Below are positions 1 through 8,950 of a stretch of 54,618 bases of DNA, piece after piece. This stretch comes from Flavobacterium hercynium (lineage in GTDB: Bacteria > Bacteroidota > Bacteroidia > Flavobacteriales > Flavobacteriaceae). Every line of letters starts with the position of its first letter. Position 1 is the stretch's first letter. Where the stretch lies: positions 1-54,618 of the forward strand of contig NZ_MUGW01000052.1 of the NCBI RefSeq assembly GCF_002217285.1, written 5' to 3'. The notes beneath the pieces are model-generated. The model was not told the DNA's origin and ran no database searches. It saw nothing but the letters and a program-made list of their open reading frames with translations. The translations under genes and the position numbers were made by a program.

Positions 1-30
1 CGCTATTTCAGGACAAGACATAGCTTTAAT

Positions 31-68
31 AAAAAAGAAACCACTTCGTAAGAAGTGGTTTCTTTTTT
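31..68. terminator. Bidirectional terminator downstream of ndk
   Basis: A 17-bp perfect inverted repeat (31-47 and 52-68) with loop GTAA has an A-run on the left and a T-run on the right, so it can end transcription in both directions. It lies downstream of ndk on the minus strand. The first 30 bases could be the tail of a plus-strand gene (one frame stops at 21-23), but they are too short to identify. Confidence 0.85.
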
Positions 69-73
69 ATGCG

Positions 74-136
74 ATCTAGTAATCTAAAAATCTAAGCTAG
101 TCTAAGAAGTCTAACAATCTAAAGATCTAAAAATTA
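74..136. repeat. TTAGATT-type low-complexity intergenic repeat
   Basis: The stretch is built from variants of AATCTAAA/TCTAAG and runs up to the ndk stop codon. Reverse-complemented, it is the same TTAGATT family seen at 10861-10938 and 14191-14260. Confidence 0.6.
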
Positions 137-553
137 AAATTGCTCTCTTCCTGCGAAGTGAAATGCACCTTCGATAGCAGCGTTTTCATCGCTATCAGAA
201 CCGTGAACTGCATTTTCTCCAATAGAAGTAGCGTATGCTTTACGGATAGTTCCTTCAGCAGCTTCAGCTGGATTTGTAGCTCCAATTAAAGTTCTGAAAT
301 CTTCTACTGCGTTGTCTTTTTCTAAAATTGCAGCAACGATTGGTCCACGAGACATAAATTCTACTAATTCTCCGTAGAAAGGTCTTTCTGCGTGAACTGC
401 ATAAAATGCTTTAGCATCTGCTACAGTTAATTGAGTTAATTTTAATGAAACGATTTTGAAACCGCCATTAGTAATCATTGCCAAAATGTTTCCGATGTGT
501 CCGTTTGCAACAGCATCCGGTTTAATCATTGTAAAAGTTCTATTAGTTGCCAT
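134..553 (-). CDS. ndk: Nucleoside diphosphate kinase
   Basis: The enzyme transfers the gamma-phosphate of ATP to other nucleoside diphosphates through a phosphohistidine, keeping NTP pools balanced in the cytoplasm. The 139-residue protein has the family length and begins with the usual FTMIKPDAV segment. The catalytic histidine is visible as H117 in NAVHGSDS, the hallmark Ndk motif. No signal peptide is present. It is monocistronic here: a bidirectional hairpin follows it and a TAnnTTTG -7 element precedes it at 576-583. The assignment is secure. Confidence 0.98.
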   Translation of the reverse strand: MATNRTFTMIKPDAVANGHIGNILAMITNGGFKIVSLKLTQLTVADAKAFYAVHAERPFYGELVEFMSRGPIVAAILEKDNAVEDFRTLIGATNPAEAAEGTIRKAYATSIGENAVHGSDSDENAAIEGAFHFAGREQF

Positions 554-575
554 TTTTGTGTTTTTATATTTTGTG

Positions 576-583
576 CAAAATTA
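576..583 (-). promoter_or_regulatory. Putative -7 element of ndk
   Basis: Read on the minus strand this is TAATTTTG, a match to the Bacteroidetes TAnnTTTG element, 23 bases upstream of the ndk start. No clear -33 TTG is seen at the expected distance. Confidence 0.5.
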
Positions 584-701
584 GACTTTTTTTGTGAATT
601 GATTTTAATAAATTCATAATTTAAATGATGTGAAACGATGTTTTAGAGAAGAAAACTTAAAAAATACGAAAGCGTTAGAGTTTAAACATAATCTTACAAC
701 C

Positions 702-727
702 AAAAAAAAGACGCATCGTAATGCGTC
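702..727 (-). terminator. Terminator of the HGSNAT-like gene
   Basis: A 7-bp perfect stem (710-716 with 721-727) and a CGTA loop are followed on the minus strand by eight T residues. It lies just beyond the stop codon of the membrane acyltransferase gene. Confidence 0.85.
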
Positions 728-758
728 CTTGTTTATAATGAATTAGTTCAAAGAAGTT

Positions 759-2030
759 TTATACTTTGAAAATCAGTTTGTTTCTGTAGAAAATCCATAA
801 GATAAATGTCCAGATAGCAACATAAACCAAAGCGCCTGCAAGCGAGGCCGTCATTGGATTGCTGAAAAATGGTGCAATACCAAAACGGTACAAATAGTCT
901 AATAAATTTGTTTTTTCTAAAGCATTATCAGGATTTGTAACGGGAATCATTACGAGTGCCTGCGGAATAATTTGCGAGAAGAAAAATACAATCATGGGAT
1001 TGACACCCCAGATTAAGAACAGTTTAAATCCTTTTTGATAATTGGCAATGTCAATAATGTAATACAACAAAGCAAGGCAAGCCGTAGCTAATCCGGTTGT
1101 GTACAGAACGTAACTGCTTGTCCAAAGCGATTTGTTGATAGGGAAAACGATGTTCCAAAGTAATCCCGCTATGATAAGTGCGACTCCGGCAATTGCCATT
1201 TTTGAAGCCTTTTGTTTTTTTGTTATTTCGCGTTGTAATAATTGACCAATTAATAATCCAATAATTCCGTTTACGATTGATGGAATAGTACTTAAAATTC
1301 CTTCCGGATCCCAGGTTACGGTGCCGCTATACATGTGACCTTTTAGAAAAACACTGTCAACCCAGGCTGCCAGATTGGTGCCAGGCTCTAAATTTGCAGG
1401 TCCAATTCCGGGAACAGGAACTAAGGTCATGATTGCCCAATATCCTAATAGTAAAACGGATCCAACTATAATTTGAGTTTTTTGTGTTGTTTTTAGGTAC
1501 AATAAAGAGGCTACAAAATACACCACGGCGATACGTTGTAAAACGCCGGGAAGACGAACATCATGATAGGCTTCGATACCACTGTAAGCTAAAAAGAGAT
1601 AAACAAACAATATAGAAAAAGCGAGAATGTTTTTGATTCTGGAGCTAAAACTTCCCATTAAGGCATATCCAACTGCAATGGTAATAAGCATTCGGACGAT
1701 AAGCAATGGAATGCTATCGAGACCAAATAATTGTATTTTAGAGAAATAATTAAAGAAAATTCCAAGGCACAACATGCGTAAGGAACGTACTAAGATTTTA
1801 CTAAAAGTAGTGCTATCGTACTTTTTGTCCGGCATGGCAAGCGGAATCGCTACGCCCATGATAAAAATGAAAAACGGAAAAACCAAATCGGTTGGTGTGC
1901 AGCCATGCCAATGGGCGTGTAATAAAGGCGGATAAACATTTCCCCAATCTCCGGGATTGTTTACAATGGTCATTAATAAAATAGTTAATCCTCTGAAGAC
2001 ATCTAATGAAATCAAGCGCTCTCTGGTCAT
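759..2030 (-). CDS. HGSNAT/NagX-like membrane acyltransferase (DUF5009 type)
   Basis: This is a polytopic inner-membrane protein of 423 residues related to heparan-alpha-glucosaminide N-acetyltransferase (COG4299). The start RLISLDVFRGLTI followed by a short loop with HAHWHGCTPTDLVFPFF is the family signature. The histidine of that loop corresponds to the region that carries the acetyl-accepting His in human HGSNAT. About ten hydrophobic segments fill the rest. Bacterial members are thought to acetylate glucosamine or a related amino sugar across the membrane, but the substrate here is not shown by sequence. It stands alone between terminators. The family call is firm and the substrate is open. 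Confidence 0.85.
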   Translation of the reverse strand: MTRERLISLDVFRGLTILLMTIVNNPGDWGNVYPPLLHAHWHGCTPTDLVFPFFIFIMGVAIPLAMPDKKYDSTTFSKILVRSLRMLCLGIFFNYFSKIQLFGLDSIPLLIVRMLITIAVGYALMGSFSSRIKNILAFSILFVYLFLAYSGIEAYHDVRLPGVLQRIAVVYFVASLLYLKTTQKTQIIVGSVLLLGYWAIMTLVPVPGIGPANLEPGTNLAAWVDSVFLKGHMYSGTVTWDPEGILSTIPSIVNGIIGLLIGQLLQREITKKQKASKMAIAGVALIIAGLLWNIVFPINKSLWTSSYVLYTTGLATACLALLYYIIDIANYQKGFKLFLIWGVNPMIVFFFSQIIPQALVMIPVTNPDNALEKTNLLDYLYRFGIAPFFSNPMTASLAGALVYVAIWTFILWIFYRNKLIFKV

Positions 2031-2155
2031 AGGTTTTGGTAATAGGTTAGTTTTTGTTTTAAAAGTTACTATTTGGTTTAGAGAGGCAATACTTTCAGAT
2101 GAGGTGGTTATTTGTTTCTGAAACTTATTACTTTATTGTTTTTGCTGTTTCTTAT

Positions 2156-3745
2156 TTATATGGTTATAATGTCAAAATTAGATTCTAAAGGTTTTAGTTT
2201 TTGAATCAAAAGAGGAATCAATTGCTCGCCCTTTTCCAGGTAAAACTCTGAAAAGTTCGTCTGACGTTCCTGCAGACTTTGATTCGGGAATAACTCGCAT
2301 TGTAAATCGGTTACACGTTGTAACTGATCCTGCAATTTTCGTTTTTGAGCTTTTAGTAAACGTTTTTCCAGATTTTCTAATCCTTTGGTTTGTTTCACTT
2401 CCTGTGCTTTTACTGCTCCGGTAAAAGACTGATCTGTTTGCGCTGCCAATTCATGCAGATACTGAAATTGTTTTGCCAGTATTTCTTTTTGCGGCGTTAA
2501 GTCAATCGGAAATGGTGATATTTTATGTGTAATCGCATTCGTTAGGTGAGCTGGTTTTGTGAATAAATCTTTCCAGCTTAAACCTAATTGATCTGCTTTT
2601 TTAGCTTGTTTTTCGGTAGTTAAAAGAACTGAGTTTCGAACTAAAAGAATTGGAAATGTAATGTTTACAGCATCAAAGAATGATTTTAATTCTAACCAAT
2701 ACGCAATTTCTCCGCCTCCCCCAATGTAGCATAAATTCGGTAAAATGATTTCCTGATACAGCGGACGCATAATAACATTGGGACTGAATTTCTCCGGATT
2801 ACGTTCTAATAATGTAAAGATTTCTTCTTTAGAAAAGGATATGCGGGTATTGTTTATGATGTATTTGTCGTTCTCAAAAATGATTCTTTCGCGCAAATCA
2901 TCTTCGATATAAAATAAATTTATTTCGCGTGGATTGACCTGTACACTATATTCGCTAAGTTGCTCGATTGTTTTGGAAACAGCTTTGAATGAGGTTTGCT
3001 CGGTTAATTCTTCTTTGACAAAAGGAACAAATGCTTTTTTAAGATTAGCATCATCAGCATCCAGAATTACTAAACCTTGGTTTGCAAATAAAGTATTCGC
3101 CAGGAAACGAGTTGCATCAGCAAGATTATCGTGTTTTAGATACGCTTCTTCAAACCATTTTTTGATTGTTCCGGCATTAGTACTTGAACCTAATTCAAGT
3201 GAATAGATTTCAAAGAATTCTGCTAAACCTTCTGTCGAAAGTCGGCCAACAGGACCTGTGCTTTCCTTGTTCCATCTGAATTTTTTTCCTTTGAAATTAA
3301 AATAGTTAATCTCATCAAAATCATGATCTTCTGTCGCCATCCAGTAAACGGGAACAAAATTATACGTCGGATATTTTAGTTTTAATTCCTTGGTAAGATT
3401 TATAGCTGAAATGATTTTGTATAAGAAATACAAAGGACCGCTAAACAAATTGAGCTGATGTCCTGTTGTAATGGTAAAAGTATTTTGAAGCGCTAAAAGT
3501 TCAATATTTTGTTTTGTTGCATCAGAAATGTCAATGTTTTGGTATTGATTTTTTAAGGTGTCAACAAGAGGAATTCGGTTTGCGTTATCAAAATTAGCGG
3601 CTTTTTCGGTAAGCTGTTTTTCGAAATTTTCTAAAGTTGGAAAATTATTATACAGCGGTTTTAATTCAGCTTTCTGATCTAAATAATCTTGCATTAGTTT
3701 AGAAAAATATCCGGAAGATTGAAAGCTGATACAGTCGGTAGGCAT
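2156..3745 (-). CDS. bshC: Bacillithiol biosynthesis cysteine-adding enzyme BshC
   Basis: BshC is the putative last enzyme of bacillithiol synthesis, adding cysteine to glucosaminyl-malate in the cytoplasm. The 529-residue length matches the family. The segment TTGHQLNLFSGPLYFLYK near residues 93-110 and the ATEDHDFDE motif near 137-145 (a HIGH-like nucleotidyltransferase fold region) are typical. A coiled-coil-like stretch rich in Lys, Gln and Leu lies near residues 440-490. No other bsh gene is present. Bacteroidetes usually keep bshA, bshB and bshC scattered, so this is expected. Confidence 0.93.
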   Translation of the reverse strand: MPTDCISFQSSGYFSKLMQDYLDQKAELKPLYNNFPTLENFEKQLTEKAANFDNANRIPLVDTLKNQYQNIDISDATKQNIELLALQNTFTITTGHQLNLFSGPLYFLYKIISAINLTKELKLKYPTYNFVPVYWMATEDHDFDEINYFNFKGKKFRWNKESTGPVGRLSTEGLAEFFEIYSLELGSSTNAGTIKKWFEEAYLKHDNLADATRFLANTLFANQGLVILDADDANLKKAFVPFVKEELTEQTSFKAVSKTIEQLSEYSVQVNPREINLFYIEDDLRERIIFENDKYIINNTRISFSKEEIFTLLERNPEKFSPNVIMRPLYQEIILPNLCYIGGGGEIAYWLELKSFFDAVNITFPILLVRNSVLLTTEKQAKKADQLGLSWKDLFTKPAHLTNAITHKISPFPIDLTPQKEILAKQFQYLHELAAQTDQSFTGAVKAQEVKQTKGLENLEKRLLKAQKRKLQDQLQRVTDLQCELFPNQSLQERQTNFSEFYLEKGEQLIPLLIQKLKPLESNFDIITI

Positions 3746-3980
3746 AATTTTAGGTTTATTTTTTGATAGCTGTAAATTTAATGAAAATATACAGTTAAAA
3801 ACGTTTTTAACGATTGCTTAAGATTCAATTTTTGATTTTTATTTTAAAGCTCCGATTATCAAGTTTTTAATTCTAATCTGAAAACTATTTTGTAAAGTTG
3901 AAATGATAGGTTATTTGTTAAAAAACATGTGTTGTTTTAAAACTATTTCAGGTAAAGATGAATTATTCGTGATGAAACCA

Positions 3981-3988
3981 TATTTTTG
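3981..3988 (+). promoter_or_regulatory. Putative -7 element of the MHS transporter gene
   Basis: TATTTTTG matches TAnnTTTG and lies 30 bases upstream of the ATG at 4019, implying a short leader. Confidence 0.45.
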
Positions 3989-4018
3989 TAATCAAAAAAA
4001 AAGTTATATCTCTTTTAC

Positions 4019-5296
4019 ATGGAAACAAGCCCGAACAAGAAAAACTCCTTAAAGCATGTTCTTTTTGGAAGCCTAATTGGAACAACAATAGAATTTTTTG
4101 ATTTTTATATTTATGCCAATGCTGCCGTCTTGGTCTTTCCACAATTATTTTTCCCTAGTTCAGATTCGACAATGGCAACATTAGAATCGTTAGCCACTTT
4201 TTCGATTGCCTTTTTATCACGTCCGCTTGGTTCTGCTTTTTTTGGGCATTATGGTGATAAAATTGGGCGTAAGTTTACTTTAGTTGCCGCTTTATTAACA
4301 ATGGGAATTTCTACCGTTACTATTGGATTTTTGCCAAGTTATGCCAGTATTGGTGTTGCTGCTCCATTGTTGTTAATGTTATGCAGGTTTGGACAAGGTG
4401 TTGGTTTAGGAGGAGAATGGGGTGGAGCTGTTTTGCTGGCGATAGAAAATGCACCTCCGCACAAACGTGCCTGGTATGGAATGTTTCCGCAATTAGGCGC
4501 TCCAATTGGATTGCTGCTCTCCGGTGGAACTTTTTTATTATTGACGGATTCCATGAACAATGAAGACTTTATGAATTATGGCTGGAGAATTCCGTTTATT
4601 GCAAGTTCACTTTTGGTAGTAGTTGGTTTTTATATCCGAACTAAAATCACCGAAACACCTTCATTTGAAAATTCTAAAAAACAGGATGAAGAAGTAAAAG
4701 TTCCGTTTTTTACTTTAGTTAAATCGTATAAAAATCAATTGATCTTTGGAACGTTTGCTGCTATTACTACATTTTTGGTTTTTTACCTTATGACGGTGTT
4801 TACATTAAGTTGGGCGACTTCTGATTTAGGTTATGCCAAAAGAGATTTCTTATTGATTCAGTTGTTTTCGGTTTTGTTCTTTGCTTTGTTTATTCCGATT
4901 TCTGCACTTGTTGCCGATAAATTAGGAAGACGAACGGTATTGATTATCACGACTGCTGCAATTGCGCTTTTTGGATTTTTCTTTTCGTTTTTCTTAAACT
5001 CAGGCAGTTCTTTTATGGTAACCTTCTTTTTGTGTTTTGGAATGGCATTAATGGGATTCACATACGGACCTTTAGGAACTTTTCTATCTGAATTGTTTCC
5101 GACTACAGTGCGTTATTCCGGAGCATCGTTAACCTTCAATATGGCAGGAATTCTTGGCGCTGCTTTTGCCCCAATGATCGCTATTTGGCTCGCAAGTACC
5201 TACGGATTAACCTATGTTGGTTTTTATCTGACTATTGCGGCTTGCATTTCTTTAGTTTCGTTTTTAGTGATTTCTAAGAAAGTGCATCAATTTTAA
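4019..5296 (+). CDS. MFS transporter, metabolite:H+ symporter (MHS) family
   Basis: This inner-membrane transporter of 425 residues has about twelve hydrophobic segments. The N-terminus has the MHS signature GTTIEFFDFYIYA, followed by a long loop into SRPLGSAFFGHYGDKIGRK, the major-facilitator loop 2-3 motif. A second copy of that motif, DKLGRR, appears in the C-terminal half. RFGQGVGLGGEWGGA near residues 122-136 is also typical. Relatives (ProP, ShiA, KgtP) carry osmolytes or organic acids, and the substrate here cannot be read from sequence. Its stop codon overlaps the start of the next lipoprotein gene (TAATG), which suggests coupled translation. Confidence 0.88.
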   Translation: METSPNKKNSLKHVLFGSLIGTTIEFFDFYIYANAAVLVFPQLFFPSSDSTMATLESLATFSIAFLSRPLGSAFFGHYGDKIGRKFTLVAALLTMGISTVTIGFLPSYASIGVAAPLLLMLCRFGQGVGLGGEWGGAVLLAIENAPPHKRAWYGMFPQLGAPIGLLLSGGTFLLLTDSMNNEDFMNYGWRIPFIASSLLVVVGFYIRTKITETPSFENSKKQDEEVKVPFFTLVKSYKNQLIFGTFAAITTFLVFYLMTVFTLSWATSDLGYAKRDFLLIQLFSVLFFALFIPISALVADKLGRRTVLIITTAAIALFGFFFSFFLNSGSSFMVTFFLCFGMALMGFTYGPLGTFLSELFPTTVRYSGASLTFNMAGILGAAFAPMIAIWLASTYGLTYVGFYLTIAACISLVSFLVISKKVHQF

Positions 5297-5943
5297 TGGT
5301 AAAGAATAATATGAAAAATTGTATTTTGATTGCCTTGTTGTTATTGTTGCTTTCTTGTAAAAAAGAGGAAAATACAAATAGTGATGAAATTGAAAAAGTA
5401 GAAACTACCTCTCATTATGCGGTAGAAGATACGATAGTTGCTGATACAGCTGCTGTAGCTGTTGAAGAAGAAAGCCCCGAAACAGAATCTGTTGAAGAAG
5501 AGTCTGGAAATAGCAACATTAATTTTGAAAAATTTAGTGTAGAGGTTGATAAGGATTTTAAAAAAGCGCCTTTAGATTGGGCAAGCAATGAATATTCAGG
5601 AATGTTTAAGACCAGAATTATTGAAGCATACAAATCAGACAAGATTGATTTTGCGGGTCATTATATTGGTGTGTTATTTGGTTGCGGAGCCGGATGCGTG
5701 TCTGGATTTATGATTGATGTGCGTGATGGTAAAATTTACAGCGCTCCTTTAGGTGAACAAAATTCGTGTTTTTTTAATCAAAATTATGCTGTTTGCGAAG
5801 ACAATAGCCGTTTGTTTGTATCTGCTATTTGCAAAGAAAATGAAGACGACGAGAAATTGTTTTACATCGCCTATTTATGGGATGAGGATCAAAAAGTATT
5901 TAAGGAAATTGAATCCAAAGAATTTATAACAGCAGAAAAATAA
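5296..5943 (+). CDS. Lipoprotein of unknown function with acidic linker
   Basis: A lipoprotein signal ends in LLSC at C21. The residues after the cysteine (KKEE) resemble the K-acidic-acidic surface export signals described for Bacteroidetes lipoproteins, so cell-surface display is possible. Residues 24-75 are a Glu/Thr/Ser-rich disordered linker. The compact C-terminal domain contains DFAGHYIGVLFGCGAGCVSG, a conserved-looking motif with two cysteines, plus two more Cys pairs further on. I do not recognise a named family. The gene overlaps the transporter stop by one base. An internal ATG at 5311 would give an equally good signal peptide and could be the true start. Confidence 0.75.
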   Translation: MVKNNMKNCILIALLLLLLSCKKEENTNSDEIEKVETTSHYAVEDTIVADTAAVAVEEESPETESVEEESGNSNINFEKFSVEVDKDFKKAPLDWASNEYSGMFKTRIIEAYKSDKIDFAGHYIGVLFGCGAGCVSGFMIDVRDGKIYSAPLGEQNSCFFNQNYAVCEDNSRLFVSAICKENEDDEKLFYIAYLWDEDQKVFKEIESKEFITAEK

Positions 5944-6015
5944 CGTTTTTAGCACCCTATCGAAAACAATATAAAAGGATATTTGTTATACTTCTAAAGT
6001 TTAATAAATATCCCT

Positions 6016-6023
6016 TATTTTTG
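6016..6023 (+). promoter_or_regulatory. Putative -7 element of the radical SAM gene
   Basis: TATTTTTG matches TAnnTTTG. It sits 15 bases before the TTG start codon at 6038, implying a nearly leaderless transcript. Confidence 0.45.
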
Positions 6024-6037
6024 CAAAAATATTTCTT

Positions 6038-8242
6038 TTGAAAACCAAACTCTTTGTCATTACACCTCCTTTTACGCAGTTAAACACACCTTATCCGGCG
6101 AGTGCGTATATTAAAGGTTTTTTAAATACTAAAAATATCGAATCTGTTCAGGCAGATTTGGGTATTGATGTCATATTGGAATTGTTTTCAAAAAAGGGAT
6201 TAATTGATTTGTTTGAATTTTCAAATCCAAAGTTTCAGGGTTCGGGTACTGAAGTTTCAGATAATTCCAAACGTATTTTTGCTTTGCAGGATGAATACAT
6301 CAAAACGATTGATGCTGTAATTCAGTTTTTGCAGGGAAAAAATCCAACGCTGGCGTTACAAATCTGTCAGGAAGATTTTCTGCCAGAAGCTTCTCGTTTT
6401 GCACAGTTAGAAGAACTCGACTGGGCGTTTGGTACAATGGGAACGCAGGACAAAGGAAAACACTTGGCGACACTTTATCTTGAAGATATTTCGGATTTTA
6501 TTGTAGAATGTGTCGATGAAAATTTTGGCTTTAGCCGATATGCAGAGCGATTAGGACGAAGTGCCAATTCTTTTGATGAACTTTATGAAGCTTTACAGCA
6601 AGAACCAACTTATATCGATTCGATTTTAATTTCACTTTTAAAAGCAAAGATCGAAAGTATAAAACCCACAATATTTTTAATTTCTGTTCCTTTTCCTGGG
6701 AATTTATACAGCGCTTTCAGATCGGCGCAATGGATAAAAAAACACCATCCTGAAATAAAAATTTCTATGGGCGGTGGTTTTCCAAATACCGAATTGCGTT
6801 CACTTTCAGACGCTCGTGTTTTTGAGTTTTTCGATTTTATTACGTTAGATGATGGTGAAGTTCCTATTGAAGAATTAATAGCAAATGTTGAAAATCCGGA
6901 TCATGGTTTTTTTAAGAGAACCTTTTTATTAGAAAACGGAGCTGTTGTTTACAAAAACAATTCCTTACGACACGATTACAAGCAAGCGTATGTAGGAACT
7001 CCTGATTATTCTGATTTGCCTTTAGATAAATACATTTCGGTAATCGAAATTGTAAATCCAATGCACAGAATGTGGAGCGACGGGCGCTGGAATAAACTGA
7101 CCATGGCGCACGGTTGTTATTGGGGAAAATGTACTTTTTGTGATATTTCATTAGACTACATAAAAGTATACGAACCGGTAGCCGCTAATTTGTTGTGCGA
7201 CAGAATGGAAGACATGATGGAGCAGACAGGACAAAACGGATTCCATTTTGTTGACGAAGCAGCACCGCCAGCCTTAATGCGTGCTTTGGCACTTGAAATT
7301 TTACGACGAAAATTAGCCGTAACTTGGTGGACAAATATTCGTTTTGAAAAGAGTTTTTCACAGGATTTATGTTTGTTGCTAAAAGCTTCGGGCTGTATTG
7401 CGGTTTCTGGTGGATTAGAAGTAGCTTCAGACCGATTACTAAAATTAATTGACAAAGGTGTTACCGTAGAACAGGTAGCAAAAGTGACCCGCAATTTTAC
7501 AGAAGCAGGTATTATGGTTCACGCGTACCTGATGTACGGATATCCAACACAAACGATTCAGGAAACTGTTGACAGTTTAGAAATGGTGCGTCAGTTGTTT
7601 GAAGCGGGTATTTTGCAATCCGGATTCTGGCATCAATTTGCGATGACAGCTCATAGTCCAGTCGGATTGTATCCGGAGAAATTTGGTGTTACGAAAGCGA
7701 CAGAAGCAATTGGAACTTTTGCCAATAACGATATTGAATATACAGACTCAACTGGAATTAATCACGATAAATTCAGTTTCGGATTAAAGAAATCACTTTT
7801 TAATTTCATGCACGGAATCTGTTTTGATTACGAATTACAGGATTGGTTTGATTTTAAAATTCCGAAAACTAAAATAGATCCCGATTTTATTTATAATGCC
7901 ATTCAGGAAGGAAATGATTTTAATACGAAACCGAATGCAAAAGTGGTTTGGTTAGGTGGTAAACCTTTTGTAGAACAGTATACGAAATCTAAAAAAGGAC
8001 AGACCTGGGAAATGATGACTTTTACATTTCATGATAAAAAAGAAAGTTTCACGATTCAGACCAATAAAGAAGAAGGTGAATGGTTAGTCGATATCTTAAC
8101 TAAGATAACCATAGCTAACAGTAAAAATTATACATTTCAGGAAGTCAAAGCTGATTTTGAAACCAATCTCGAGGATTTTGAATTGTTCTGGTATTCAAAA
8201 CCAGTAAACACGTTGCGTGAGTTTGGTTTACTGGTATTGTGA
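6038..8242 (+). CDS. B12-binding-domain radical SAM protein, TTG start
   Basis: The protein has 734 residues with an N-terminal cobalamin-binding-like region (LFVITPPFTQLNTPYP at 5-20, then GGGFPN near 249-254) and a central radical SAM core. The cluster motif is C360, C365, C368, giving CX4CX2C instead of the canonical CX3CX2C. Downstream are a SGGLEVAS segment and a GYPTQT motif typical of the SAM fold. The start is TTG at 6038: in this frame there is a stop at 6005-6007 and no ATG before it, while the B12 fold begins at once. Such proteins catalyse methylation or other carbon-centred chemistry, and the substrate is unknown. It stands alone and converges on the response regulator gene. Confidence 0.85.
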   Translation: MKTKLFVITPPFTQLNTPYPASAYIKGFLNTKNIESVQADLGIDVILELFSKKGLIDLFEFSNPKFQGSGTEVSDNSKRIFALQDEYIKTIDAVIQFLQGKNPTLALQICQEDFLPEASRFAQLEELDWAFGTMGTQDKGKHLATLYLEDISDFIVECVDENFGFSRYAERLGRSANSFDELYEALQQEPTYIDSILISLLKAKIESIKPTIFLISVPFPGNLYSAFRSAQWIKKHHPEIKISMGGGFPNTELRSLSDARVFEFFDFITLDDGEVPIEELIANVENPDHGFFKRTFLLENGAVVYKNNSLRHDYKQAYVGTPDYSDLPLDKYISVIEIVNPMHRMWSDGRWNKLTMAHGCYWGKCTFCDISLDYIKVYEPVAANLLCDRMEDMMEQTGQNGFHFVDEAAPPALMRALALEILRRKLAVTWWTNIRFEKSFSQDLCLLLKASGCIAVSGGLEVASDRLLKLIDKGVTVEQVAKVTRNFTEAGIMVHAYLMYGYPTQTIQETVDSLEMVRQLFEAGILQSGFWHQFAMTAHSPVGLYPEKFGVTKATEAIGTFANNDIEYTDSTGINHDKFSFGLKKSLFNFMHGICFDYELQDWFDFKIPKTKIDPDFIYNAIQEGNDFNTKPNAKVVWLGGKPFVEQYTKSKKGQTWEMMTFTFHDKKESFTIQTNKEEGEWLVDILTKITIANSKNYTFQEVKADFETNLEDFELFWYSKPVNTLREFGLLVL

Positions 8243-8263
8243 TAAATTTGGTGCTAGAAAACA

Positions 8264-8950
8264 CTATTCCATTTTGAACCTAAAACCAACGCCATGAAGA
8301 TTCTCTATCATGATGTTTTTTTCGTTGATTAAAATTTTACGTAGACGTGAAATAAAAACATCCAGACTTCGTCCCATAAAATAATCATCGGTTCCCCAGA
8401 GTGCAGTTAATATTTTTTCTCTTTTTAGAACCGTATTTTTATTGTCAAAAAATAATTTCAGTAATTCGGCTTCACGTTGTGTCAGACCAATTTTTTCTTC
8501 CTCATTAAAGAGAATGAAATTTTTAGTGTCAAACTGATATTTTCCGATTTCATAAACAGACTTTTCAATCGCTCTGTTTTTTTGAGAACGTTTCAGGAAA
8601 ATTTCAATCTTTAGCAAAAGCTCTTCAATGCTAAAGGGTTTTACCAGATAATCATCTGCGCCTAAGCGTAATCCTTTTATACGGTCTTCTTTTAAGGTTT
8701 TGGCAGATAAAAAAATAATAGGAATATCGGTATCTGTTTTTCGTATTTCAGTGGCCAGGTCAAAACCATTCATTTTAGGCATCATGATATCAAAAATGCA
8801 GATGTCAAAATCTTCATTATTAAAAGCGCTCAAACCTGATTTTCCATCCGTGCAATGTACGACCTCATAATCGTTTTGCTCGAGATTGTCTTTTGTTAGA
8901 AACGCTAATGTTTCATCGTCTTCGGTATAAAGAATTTTAAAATTTTTCAT
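8264..8950 (-). CDS. OmpR/PhoB-family response regulator (RprY-like)
   Basis: The receiver domain covers residues 1-120, with acidic pocket E10-D12, phosphoacceptor D54 in IFDIMMPKMNG and the conserved lysine in YLVKPF. A winged-helix DNA-binding domain covers about 130-228 (LTQREAELLKLFF, then SLDVFISRLRKIL). It is the second gene of a two-gene operon, overlapping the kinase by 4 bp (ATGA). The resemblance is to Bacteroides RprY-type regulators. A phased octamer array in the divergent intergenic region (10264-10303) is a plausible binding site. Confidence 0.93.
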   Translation of the reverse strand: MKNFKILYTEDDETLAFLTKDNLEQNDYEVVHCTDGKSGLSAFNNEDFDICIFDIMMPKMNGFDLATEIRKTDTDIPIIFLSAKTLKEDRIKGLRLGADDYLVKPFSIEELLLKIEIFLKRSQKNRAIEKSVYEIGKYQFDTKNFILFNEEEKIGLTQREAELLKLFFDNKNTVLKREKILTALWGTDDYFMGRSLDVFISRLRKILINEKNIMIENLHGVGFRFKME

